From the NCBI RefSeq assembly GCF_034344865.1, contig NZ_CP133774.1:7006001-7070000 (forward strand): DNA of 64,000 nt. The letters run 5' to 3'. Under the pieces are notes generated by a model. It had not been told where the DNA came from. It did no database searches and worked only from the letters and a program-made list of their open reading frames with translations. Shown in pieces: positions 56,772-64,000 of this stretch. The first letter of the stretch is position 1. The number at the start of each line of letters is the position of its first letter. A program made the position numbers and the translations under genes. Origin of the DNA: Pseudomonas sp. 10S4. Lineage in GTDB: Bacteria; Pseudomonadota; Gammaproteobacteria; Pseudomonadales; Pseudomonadaceae.

Positions 56772-57317
56772 TTACAGTTTTTCCAGCGCGATGTTCAACG
56801 CCAACACATTAACCACCGGTGGCCCCACCAATGGTCGCTCGATGTTTGCATTCATCAGTTGTTCAACCGTCGCCACCGGCAGGTTACGCGCAGCTGCAAC
56901 ACGCGCCAGTTGATAGGCAATCGCTGCCGGTGGCAAGTGTGGATCGAGGCCGCTGCCGGAGGTGGTCAGCATCGCCAACGGCACCGGGCCCTGGCCTGGC
57001 ACGATCAGTTTGTTGGCATCGTCGATCACTCGAGTGGCCAGCGCCGGGTTGCTCGGCGAGAGGTTGCTGGCGCTGCTCGACACGGTGGCAAACGCACCTG
57101 CCGATGGCCGTGGATGGAACCAGGCGTCGCCGACGAAAACCTGGGCAATCAGCGACGAGCCACGGACCTTGCCGTCGGCGTCACGCACCAGGCTGCCATT
57201 GGCCTGGTCCGGGAAGGCGACCTGAGCCACGCCGGTGACCACCAAGGGGTAAGCGACGCCAGTGATCAGCGTCATCAGGACCAGCAGGCTCAGGGCCGGA
57301 CGTATCATTGTGGACAT
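56772..57317 (-). CDS. kdpC: Potassium-transporting ATPase subunit KdpC
   Basis: A 181-residue single-pass subunit. The membrane helix is at ~8-30 ([21 protein letters not shown]), followed by the periplasmic domain with the conserved [20 protein letters not shown] and [13 protein letters not shown] motifs. KdpC stabilises the KdpFABC complex and raises its ATP affinity. The start at 57317 gives [12 protein letters not shown] pairs flank the gene on both sides, an unusual feature inside a tightly functional operon. Confidence 0.95.
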   Translation of the reverse strand: MSTMIRPALSLLVLMTLITGVAYPLVVTGVAQVAFPDQANGSLVRDADGKVRGSSLIAQVFVGDAWFHPRPSAGAFATVSSSASNLSPSNPALATRVIDDANKLIVPGQGPVPLAMLTTSGSGLDPHLPPAAIAYQLARVAAARNLPVATVEQLMNANIERPLVGPPVVNVLALNIALEKL

Positions 57318-57365
57318 TTCAAAATCCTCGAATTCGGAAAATACTGTGAAGGCACACACATCACC

Positions 57366-57496
57366 TGTGGCGAGGGAGCTTGCTCCCGTTCGGCTGCGAA
57401 GCAGTCGTCAACCCGGCGAATGCGCTTTGCCTGAACAAACGCGGTGGCTGGGATGGGGCTGCTTCGCAGCCCAGCGGGAGCAAGCTCCTCGCCACA
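57366..57496. repeat. Second-type REP pair between kdpB and kdpC
   Basis: TGTGGCGAGGGAGCTTGCTC and its complement as outer arms with GGCTGCGAAGCAG / CTGCTTCGCAGCC inside. It fills most of the kdpB-kdpC gap. Confidence 0.87.
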
Positions 57497-57525
57497 AAAA
57501 GCAGCTCCCACCCACCCGTTAACTG

Positions 57526-59584
57526 TTAAACCAAATGCAACGCCGTCAACACCATGTCGATCGCCTTGATGCCCACGAACGGCACCAGAAGCCCGCCCAG
57601 GCCGTAGATCAGCAGGTTGCGGCTGAGCACGCTCGCGGCGGCGGCCGGACGGTAGGTGACTCCGCGAAGCGCGAGCGGGATCAGTACGACGATGATGATC
57701 GCGTTGAAGATGATGGCGGACAGGATCGCCGAGGCTGGCGAGTGCAGCTGCATCACGTTCAGCACGGCGAGGCCGGGGAAGACCCCTGCGAACATGGCCG
57801 GGATGATCGCGAAGTACTTGGCGATGTCGTTGGCGATCGAGAAGGTGGTGAGGGCGCCGCGGGTGATCAGAAGCTGTTTGCCGATTCGGACGATATCGAT
57901 GAGCTTCGTCGGGTCAGAGTCGAGGTCGACCATATTGCCGGCCTCCTTCGCGGCGCTGGTGCCGGTGTTCATCGCGACCCCGACGTCGGCCTGGGCGAGT
58001 GCCGGTGCGTCGTTCGTTCCGTCGCCCGTCATGGCGACGAGATTGCCGCCCTCCTGCTCACGCCGGATGAGGGCGAGCTTGTCCTCTGGGGTGGCCTCGG
58101 CGAGGAAGTCGTCGACGCCGGCTTCCGCTGCGATCGTCTTGGCGGTCAGCGGGTTGTCGCCGGTCACCATGATCGTGCGGATGCCCATGCTGCGCAGTTC
58201 GGCGAAAACGCTCACGAATGCCAGGCTTGACCACGTCCTTGAGGTGGATCGCACCGAGCAGTTTGCCTTCGGCGCAGACCAGCAACGGAGTGCCACCGCT
58301 CTGGGCGATCTTGTCGATTTCCCGGGACAGCGACGGCGCCAAATCAGCACGTTTCAGACCGACGAAGGCCAGCAATGAATCCACCGCGCCTTTGCGATAC
58401 ACGCGGCCTTGATGGTCGACACCGGACAGGCGAGTTTCGGCGCTGAACGGCACCGCCGTCAGCAGCTCAGGGCTTGGCTCTGGCTGCGGATGCAGGCCAC
58501 GCAGGTACTCGACGATGGATTTGCCTTCAGCCGTGTCGTCGGCCAGCGAGGCAAACAACGCACCTTCGGCCAGTTCCTTGGCGGTAACACCCGGTGCCGC
58601 GTAAACGGCGGTGCAACGACGGTTACCGAAGGTGATGGTGCCGGTCTTGTCCAGCAGCAGGACGTGCACGTCCCCCGCCGCTTCCACGGCGCGACCGGAT
58701 TTGGCGATCACATTCAAGCGAACCAGGCGGTCCATGCCGGCGATACCGATGGCGGAAAGCAGGCCGCCGATGGTGGTCGGAATCAGCGTGACCAACAACG
58801 CCACCAGGAACACCAGCGGCAGGCTGCCGTTGGCGAAGTGGGCGAACGGTTGCAGGGTGACGACCACCAGCAGGAAGATCAGCGTCAGGCCGATCAGCAG
58901 GATGTCGAGCGCCACTTCGTTCGGGGTTTTCTGACGTTTGGCGCCTTCGACCAGAGCGATCATGCGATCGAGGGTCGACTCGCCAGGGTTGGCAGTAATG
59001 CGTATCAGCAGCCAGTCGGAGACCAGGCGGGTGTTGCCGGTGACGGCCGAACGGTCACCGCCGGACTCACGAATCACCGGCGCGGACTCACCGGTAATTG
59101 CCGCTTCGTTGACCGCCGCGATGCCTTCAATCACCTCGCCGTCACCGGGGATCATTTCCCCGGCTTCGACGCGCACCACATCATCCTTGCGCAGGCTGGT
59201 GGCCGGCACCACTTGAAAGGTGCCGTTGGAGGTTTTGCGGCGGGCACTCAAGCCTTCGCTGCCGGCCTTGAGGCTGTCGGCGCGGGCCTTGCCCCGACCT
59301 TCGGCCAAGGCTTCGGCGAAGTTCGCGAACAGCACGGTAAACCACAGCCACAGCGCGATTTGCGCCGCGACGAAGGTCGGCACGCTGCCGTCGGGAATGA
59401 AGCACAGCACGGTGGTCAGGATGGCGGTCAGTTCGACCACCAGCATCACCGGCGCACGCTGCAATTGCCGAGGGTCGAGCTTGACGAAGGCTTGCACCAG
59501 CGCCGGGCGCCACAGGGCCGACATCGCAGTTTTCGGTTGTTCCGGCGCCTTGACGATCACCGGTTTATTTACGGGCATATTCAT
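57526..59584 (-). pseudogene. kdpB: Potassium-transporting P-type ATPase subunit KdpB: frame broken by a one-base insertion and 3' part of foreign type
   Basis: KdpB is the ATP-hydrolysing subunit of the KdpFABC pump. The first frame gives a Pseudomonas-type N-terminus, membrane helices, the TGES loop (ITGESAPV) and phosphorylation site DKTGT (Asp ~312). An extra A in a run of four at 58205-58208 breaks it after [11 protein letters not shown]. The other frame continues [30 protein letters not shown] and the last helices to LTALHLV. From about 58200 to 57610 the codons change: 11 of 21 Leu are CTC, Glu is mainly GAG, Lys mainly AAG, and the protein ([27 protein letters not shown]) looks actinobacterial. 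The last ~25 codons look Pseudomonas-like again. Repaired length is ~685, as expected. Confidence 0.85.
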
Positions 59585-59595
59585 TCATTGATTCC

Positions 59596-61290
59596 TTAGA
59601 AGCCCATGCTCAAGTGTTCGGCAATCGGACCCAGCGCCAACGTCGGCAAGAAGGTCAGGCCACCCACGAGCAAAATGGTCACAGTCAACAAGGTCACGAA
59701 CAACGGGCCATGCGTCGGGAAGCTGTTCTGGCCAATCGGTGCGGTTTTCTTCATCGCCAGGCTGCCGGCCAATGCCAGAACCGGGAGGATGTAACCGAAG
59801 CGACCGATCAACATGCCAAGACCGAGCATCAGGTTGTGGAACGGGGTGTTGGCACTCAGACCGCCGAATGCCGAACCGTTGTTGGCACTGGCCGAGGTGT
59901 AGGCGTACAGCAACTGACTGAAACCATGCGGGCCAGGGTTACTGATGGCACCGGCAGGTCCCGGCAGGCTGGCGGCGATTGCACCCAGCACCAGCACGCC
60001 GACCGGCATCACCAGCAAGGTCACGACCAACAATTGCACTTCCTTGGCTTGAAGTTTCTTGCCGAGGTATTCCGGTGTGCGGCCGATCATCAGGCCGGCG
60101 AGGAACACCGCGATCAACACGTTCAGCAACATGCCGTAGAGCCCGGCACCGACGCCGCCGAAGATCACTTCGCCGACCATCATGTTGACCAGTGCGACCA
60201 TGCCGCTCAGCGGGTTAAGGCTGTCATGCATGCCGTTGACCGAACCGTTGGACGCCGCGGTGGTAGTCACCGACCAGAGCACGGTGGCGGTGGTACCGAA
60301 GCGCGCTTCCTTGCCTTCCAGCGGTGCGGTCTGTTCGACGGCAGCGTTGGCCAGCGCAGGGTTGGGTTGGTATTCAGCCCACATCGACGTCGCGCCGCCG
60401 ATCAGGAACAGCGCCAGCATGCAGGCGATGATCGCGCGGCTCTGACGCAGGTCTTTCACGTAATGACCGAAGGTGAACACCAGGGCGACCGGGATCAGGA
60501 TGATCGAACCCATTTCAAACAGGTTGCTCCACGCGGTCGGGTTTTCGAACGGATGCGCCGAGTTCACGCCGAAGAAGCCACCACCGTTGGTGCCCAGTTG
60601 CTTGATCGCAATCTGGCTGGCGGCCGGGCCAAGCGGGATCACTTGATCGACGCCTTGCATGGTCACGGCATTCACGTAGTGCGCGAAGGTTTGTGGCACG
60701 CCCTGCCAGACCAGATACAGCGCCAGCAGCAAGCAGATTGGCAGCAGGCCGTAGAGGGTGGCACGGGTCATGTCGACCCAGAAGTTACCCAAGGTCTTGG
60801 TGGACTTGCGACCGATACCGCGGCACAGGGCAACCAGCACGGCGAGGCCGGTGGCGGCGCTGACGAAGTTCTGCACGGTGAGGCCGGCCATCTGACTCAG
60901 GTAGCTCAAGGACGCTTCACCGCTGTAGGACTGCCAGTTGGTGTTGGTCATGAAGCTGATGGCGGTGTTGAACGCCAGCGTCCACTCTTGACCCGGCAGG
61001 TTTTGCGGGTTGAGCGGCAAGTGGTCCTGGAACAACAGGATCGCGAACAACAGCAAGAAGCCCGCAAGGTTGAAGGCGAGCAAGGCCAGGGTGTATTTCT
61101 GCCAGCTCTGTTCTGCCTGCGGGTCTACCCCGGCTACGCGATAACAGCCGCGCTCCACCGGGCCAAGGATCGGTGACAGCCAAGTGCGCTGCCCCTCCAT
61201 CACCTTGTAGTAAAAACGCCCCAGAAACGGTGCCGGAATCAGCACCAGGGCGAAGAAGGCCAGGATCAGCCAATAGTCATAACTGTGCAT
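59596..61290 (-). CDS. kdpA: Potassium-transporting ATPase subunit KdpA
   Basis: A 564-residue potassium channel-like subunit with about ten membrane helices and four selectivity-filter loops. The filter-like segments SFMTNTNWQSYSGE, GTNGGGFFGVNSAHPFENPT (20 residues), TTTAASNGSVNGMHDS and SASANNGSAFGGL are all visible. It binds and translocates K+ with KdpB. The start at 61290 gives MHSYDYWLIL. It begins 8 bp after kdpF, and kdpB starts 11 bp after it. Confidence 0.97.
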   Translation of the reverse strand: MHSYDYWLILAFFALVLIPAPFLGRFYYKVMEGQRTWLSPILGPVERGCYRVAGVDPQAEQSWQKYTLALLAFNLAGFLLLFAILLFQDHLPLNPQNLPGQEWTLAFNTAISFMTNTNWQSYSGEASLSYLSQMAGLTVQNFVSAATGLAVLVALCRGIGRKSTKTLGNFWVDMTRATLYGLLPICLLLALYLVWQGVPQTFAHYVNAVTMQGVDQVIPLGPAASQIAIKQLGTNGGGFFGVNSAHPFENPTAWSNLFEMGSIILIPVALVFTFGHYVKDLRQSRAIIACMLALFLIGGATSMWAEYQPNPALANAAVEQTAPLEGKEARFGTTATVLWSVTTTAASNGSVNGMHDSLNPLSGMVALVNMMVGEVIFGGVGAGLYGMLLNVLIAVFLAGLMIGRTPEYLGKKLQAKEVQLLVVTLLVMPVGVLVLGAIAASLPGPAGAISNPGPHGFSQLLYAYTSASANNGSAFGGLSANTPFHNLMLGLGMLIGRFGYILPVLALAGSLAMKKTAPIGQNSFPTHGPLFVTLLTVTILLVGGLTFLPTLALGPIAEHLSMGF

Positions 61291-61298
61291 AGCCGCTC

Positions 61299-61388
61299 CT
61301 AGTTCCGATCCGCGCGCAACAGCGCAACCAACAGATAAATGAACAGCCCCACTGCCAGTAGCAGTGACACCCCGTCCAGAACGCTCAT
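61299..61388 (-). CDS. kdpF: KdpF, small stabilising subunit
   Basis: A 29-residue peptide, MSVLDGVSLLLAVGLF then IYLLVALLRADRN, a single membrane helix. Length and sequence type match KdpF, which stabilises the KdpABC complex. It is the first gene of the operon, 8 bp before kdpA, and an AGTTCTCCG (minus strand GGAGAACTT) ribosome site lies 5 bp before the ATG. Confidence 0.9.
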   Translation of the reverse strand: MSVLDGVSLLLAVGLFIYLLVALLRADRN

Positions 61389-61474
61389 GGAAGTTCTCCG
61401 TGTTACGGCGTATTGCCGCGTGTGGAGTCATTGTCCGCAGGGTGGCTGTAAAGGAACGAGACCGAGGGGTGTGA

Positions 61475-61496
61475 CGGGGCATAAAGAAAGCGTAAA
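61475..61496 (-). promoter_or_regulatory. Candidate KdpE binding site upstream of kdpFABC
   Basis: On the minus strand the site reads TTTA-CG-CTTT-C-TTTA-TG-CCCCG. From memory, the E. coli KdpE site has the same blocks TTTA, CTTT, TTTA and CCCCG with identical spacing (17 of 22 positions). It lies about 87 bp before the kdpF start, the right place for an activator site. Confidence 0.6.
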
Positions 61497-61539
61497 GAGT
61501 GGCTTTATGCCGGCGTTACAGCGGGGTTGGGGCGGACGC

Positions 61540-61623
61540 CATCGCGAGCAAGCTCGCTCCCACAGGGATCGGTGTTGTTTGGGCGAACGCATTCCAACTG
61601 TGGGAGCGAGCTTGCTCGCGATG
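61540..61623. repeat. REPIN upstream of kdpF
   Basis: CATCGCGAGCAAGCTCGCTC and its complement flank a ~36-bp spacer. Confidence 0.9.
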
Positions 61624-61791
61624 GCGGCATAAATGACGACACCGCCCCCAACTGGCGCACAAAAACAGGCCATTGCGCGGCGATCATCCCCGATACGACA
61701 GCTTTCACCCCTTTACGACGCACAAATACAAAATGGCACGCCCACTGCAAAGCCCTCCCCCGAGCTTTCCAAACCGTTCAGGGAGCAACGC

Positions 61792-63156
61792 ATGAACACA
61801 CAACTCAAACCCACGCTGGGCACGCTGCACTTGTGGGGCATCGCCGTCGGGCTGGTGATTTCCGGTGAGTACTTTGGCTGGAGTTACGGCTGGGGCGTGG
61901 CCGGGACATTGGGCTTTCTGGTGACTTCCTTTATGGTCGCCACCATGTACACCTGCTTCATCTTCAGCTTCACCGAACTGACCACGGCGATTCCCCATGC
62001 CGGCGGTCCCTTTGCCTACAGCCGCCGCGCCTTTGGCGAGAAAGGCGGATTGATCGCCGGGATGGCGACACTGATCGAATTTGTCTTCGCCCCGCCCGCG
62101 ATCGCCTTGGCGATTGGCGCGTACCTGAATGTGCAGTTTCCAGCGCTTGATCCGAAACACGCAGCCGTCGGCGCCTACATCGTGTTTATGGGCCTGAACA
62201 TCCTCGGAGTGAAACTGGCGGCGACGTTCGAATTGGTGGTCTGCGTATTGGCCGTGGCCGAACTGCTGGTGTTTATGGGCGTGGTCGCCCCGGCGTTCAG
62301 CTTCAGCAACTTTGCCCTTAACGGCTGGGCCGGTTCCGATGTGTTCAGCATGCCGGCGATTGCCGGGATGTTTGCGGCGATCCCGTTTGCGATCTGGTTT
62401 TTCCTGGCCATCGAAGGCGCGGCAATGGCGGCCGAAGAAGCCAAGGACCCGAAACGCACGATTCCGAAAGCCTACATCAGCGGTATCCTGACCCTGGTGC
62501 TGCTGGCCATGGGCGTGATGTTCTTTGCCGGTGGCGTCGGTGACTGGCGCACCCTGTCGAACATCAACGACCCGCTGCCGCAAGCGATGAAAGCGGTGGT
62601 TGGCGAAAGCTCCGGCTGGTTGCACATGCTGGTGTGGATTGGTCTGTTCGGTTTGGTGGCGAGTTTCCACGGGATCATTCTTGGCTACTCGCGGCAGTTC
62701 TTTGCCCTTGCTCGGGCCGGTTACTTGCCGAAATCCCTGGCCAAGCTGTCACGCTTCCAAACCCCGCACCGGGCGATTATTGCCGGCGGCCTGATCGGCA
62801 TCGCAGCGATTTACAGCGACGGCTTGATCAACCTCGGCGGCATGACGCTGACGGCGGCGATGATCACCATCGCGGTGTTCGGCGCGATTGTGATGTACAT
62901 CATGAGCATGCTCAGCCTGTTCAAACTGCGTAAAACCGAGCCGAACCTGGAACGGACTTTCCGCGCGCCGTGCTATCCGCTGGTGCCGATGATTGCGCTG
63001 GTGCTGGCGGTGGTGTGCCTGGTGGCGATGGCCTGGTTCAACGCATTGATCGGGGTGATCTTCCTCGGCTTCATGGCGGTGGGATTCGTGTACTTCATGC
63101 TCACCGCACAATTGCGTGCCGATGCGCCAGCAGATGCGATGCTGACCGGGCTCTGA
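61792..63156 (+). CDS. eat: Ethanolamine permease (APC superfamily)
   Basis: A 454-residue transporter with about twelve membrane helices. The start LGTLHLWGIAVGLVISGEYFGWSYGW and the segments FSFTELTTAIPHAGGPFAYS and IWFFLAIEGAAMAAEE match the proton-coupled ethanolamine permease Eat of pseudomonads. GGGAG lies 8 bp before the ATG. Genes for ethanolamine ammonia-lyase are not in the window, so the catabolic link is inferred from the family. Confidence 0.9.
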   Translation: MNTQLKPTLGTLHLWGIAVGLVISGEYFGWSYGWGVAGTLGFLVTSFMVATMYTCFIFSFTELTTAIPHAGGPFAYSRRAFGEKGGLIAGMATLIEFVFAPPAIALAIGAYLNVQFPALDPKHAAVGAYIVFMGLNILGVKLAATFELVVCVLAVAELLVFMGVVAPAFSFSNFALNGWAGSDVFSMPAIAGMFAAIPFAIWFFLAIEGAAMAAEEAKDPKRTIPKAYISGILTLVLLAMGVMFFAGGVGDWRTLSNINDPLPQAMKAVVGESSGWLHMLVWIGLFGLVASFHGIILGYSRQFFALARAGYLPKSLAKLSRFQTPHRAIIAGGLIGIAAIYSDGLINLGGMTLTAAMITIAVFGAIVMYIMSMLSLFKLRKTEPNLERTFRAPCYPLVPMIALVLAVVCLVAMAWFNALIGVIFLGFMAVGFVYFMLTAQLRADAPADAMLTGL

Positions 63157-63357
63157 CATGCCGAGCCATCCGATCCTAGGGTGGCAACACACCCTTCGGC
63201 AGCTCCTACAAGGGTGTTTCGGGCGACCGTGACACCGTGCAGGTGAACGAGGCATAACAGGCATAGAATGGAACCACTGCGATTTTCCATCGCTCAAAGT
63301 GGTATGCACGATCGGTTGGCGAAATCCGTCAACCGGCCTGCCCTCAAGGAGAGCCCT

Positions 63358-63525
63358 ATGCCCTGGTATGCCTGGTTGATTCTGGTCGTTGCAATCGGCT
63401 CGATCGTTGGTGGTTTGATGATGTTGCGCGACACCGCCACCAAGGTCGATATGACCGAAGAGCAACGTAAACGCGTCGCCGAACGCAATGCGGAAATGGA
63501 TGCCAAGGAAGCGCAGGACCGCTAA
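63358..63525 (+). CDS. DUF2897 small membrane protein
   Basis: A 55-residue protein with one N-terminal membrane helix (WYAWLILVVAIGSIVGGLMML) and a charged helical tail (EEQRKRVAERNAEMDAKEAQ). It matches the DUF2897 family of gammaproteobacteria, whose function is unknown. AAGGAG lies 7 bp before ATG 63358, and a terminator follows the stop by 4 bp, so it is a compact single gene. Confidence 0.85.
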   Translation: MPWYAWLILVVAIGSIVGGLMMLRDTATKVDMTEEQRKRVAERNAEMDAKEAQDR

Positions 63526-63528
63526 ACG

Positions 63529-63556
63529 AAAAACCCCACTCTTGCAGGTGGGGTTT
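63529..63556 (+). terminator. Rho-independent terminator
   Basis: AAACCCCAC and GTGGGGTTT arms with a short loop after the DUF2897 gene. Confidence 0.85.
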
Positions 63557-63580
63557 GCTATTGGTCTCAACACAAATCCC

Positions 63581-63712
63581 TGTGGCGAGGGAGCTTGCTC
63601 GCGCTGCGTCGCGCAGCGGCCCTAAAACCGCCGCCTCCTTTCTTGCAGACATACGCATGCATAGGCCTGACGGCTGCTTCGCAGCCGTACGGGAGCAAGC
63701 TCCCTCGCCACA
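63581..63712. repeat. Second-type REP pair
   Basis: TGTGGCGAGGGAGCTTGCTC and its complement as outer arms, with an inner GGCTGCTTCGCAGCC stem, between convergent genes. Confidence 0.86.
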
Positions 63713-63721
63713 AAAGCACGG

Positions 63722-64000
63722 CTACTTTTCCCAATCGGCCTTGGCGATATGCAAGCCATGCAGCCCTTTATATGCAGCACGTTCAGGCTGGCTCCAGCCT
63801 TCGAGCAACGAATCCTCCAACCGATAAATCTCCACCCCCAACGGGCGACACACGCTCAGCGGATCCTGCGCATCCGGCCCCCACATGGCCAGAGACAGGT
63901 CGCCACCCGGGCAGGTCGACAGCGCGCACAACAAATCGATTTCGGCAAAGAACTCCAGGTAGTCGCCCTTCTGCGCCGGGCAGGCCTTCATGAAATACAT
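63722..64000 (-). CDS. DUF1989 (urea carboxylase-associated type) protein, 5' truncated by window edge
   Basis: Only the last ~92 residues are seen; the gene continues beyond 64000. The segment CALSTCPGGDLSLAMWG followed by CRPLGVEIYRLED is typical of DUF1989 proteins, a family found next to urea carboxylase and guanidine-utilisation genes. Whether such genes lie to the right cannot be known from this window. The Met at the edge is internal. Confidence 0.8.
   Translation of the reverse strand: MYFMKACPAQKGDYLEFFAEIDLLCALSTCPGGDLSLAMWGPDAQDPLSVCRPLGVEIYRLEDSLLEGWSQPERAAYKGLHGLHIAKADWEK

Larger units (their letters stand above)
61389..61791. other. kdp promoter region and REPIN
   Basis: 403 bases between the divergent kdpF and ethanolamine permease genes. 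It holds a KdpE-box-like sequence at 61475-61496 and a REPIN at 61540-61623. The permease promoter should be in 61630-61780, where the DNA is less GC-rich, but no clear hexamers stand out. Confidence 0.5.

Noticed and set aside
58409..59599. 396-residue open frame antisense to kdpB
   Set aside because: Codon-bias shadow; no recognisable motif, while KdpB motifs are clear on the minus strand.
59614..61176. 520-residue open frame antisense to kdpA
   Set aside because: Rich in Gln, His, Arg and Gly as expected from complementing GC-biased codons; kdpA on the other strand is unmistakable.

Overview
This 64 kb window comes from a Pseudomonas chromosome, most likely the P. fluorescens species complex. 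The protein sequences, the GC-rich codon usage and the many REP/REPIN palindromes (GTGGGAGCGGGCTTGCTCGCGA type) all point there. From memory of PAO1, much of the gene order follows the P. aeruginosa PA2824-PA2867 block: sagS, ospR, gpx, msrB, aminotransferase, htpX, tpm, deaD, class II DAHP synthase, ohrR/ohr, efp/earP, oprI, ldt, tesA/ABC exporter, greB, mltF-like. A cysB/usp/class I DAHP synthase segment (PA1750-1754 type) is inserted in it. I see no rRNA, tRNA, CRISPR array or prophage.

Layout. 1-8.5 kb: signalling (end of a BvgS-type hybrid kinase, an HD-GYP protein, SagS-type hybrid kinase) with free-Met-sulfoxide reductase and a DUF815 ATPase. 8.4-14.4 kb: oxidative-stress and protein quality control (ospR-gpx, msrB, alanine-type aminotransferase, htpX, tpm, DODA-type dioxygenase). 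14.4-24.1 kb: DEAD helicase, enoyl-CoA hydratase, spermidine-synthase-like protein, class II DAHP synthase, YcaQ-type DNA glycosylase, DUF1127 protein, two LysR regulators, TauE/SafE permease. 24.2-28.3 kb: ohrR-ohr, a periplasmic esterase, efp and its rhamnosyltransferase earP. 28.4-38 kb: GreA-like factor, cysB, usp, 5'-nucleotidase, ketopantoate-reductase-like protein, thioredoxin-like and PilZ-like pair, class I DAHP synthase, oprI, L,D-transpeptidase. 38-51.7 kb: tesA diverging from an ABC exporter, greB, doxX, lytic transglycosylase, tatD, chemoreceptor, thioesterase, CHAD protein, patatin. 51.8-53.2 kb: an IS110/IS1111-type insertion sequence inside a REPIN. 53.2-61.4 kb: the complete kdpFABC-DE potassium system, read right to left, with a KdpE-like box upstream and REPINs inside the gene cluster. 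61.8-64 kb: ethanolamine permease, a small DUF2897 protein and the end of a DUF1989 protein.

Two features stand out. First, nine otherwise ordinary genes (including cysB, kdpB, tesA and the L,D-transpeptidase) are broken by ten one-base indels, several of them in short homopolymers; this looks more like residual sequencing error than gene decay. Second, about 600 bp of the kdpB 3' part has actinobacterial-looking codon usage and protein sequence and begins next to one of those indels: either a recombinant allele or an assembly chimera. Other signals worth following are the IS1111-type element with a candidate guide (bridge/seek) RNA, a 111-bp nested hairpin between cysB and usp, paired 18-bp repeats upstream of ohr, and a perfect 13-bp inverted repeat upstream of oprI.
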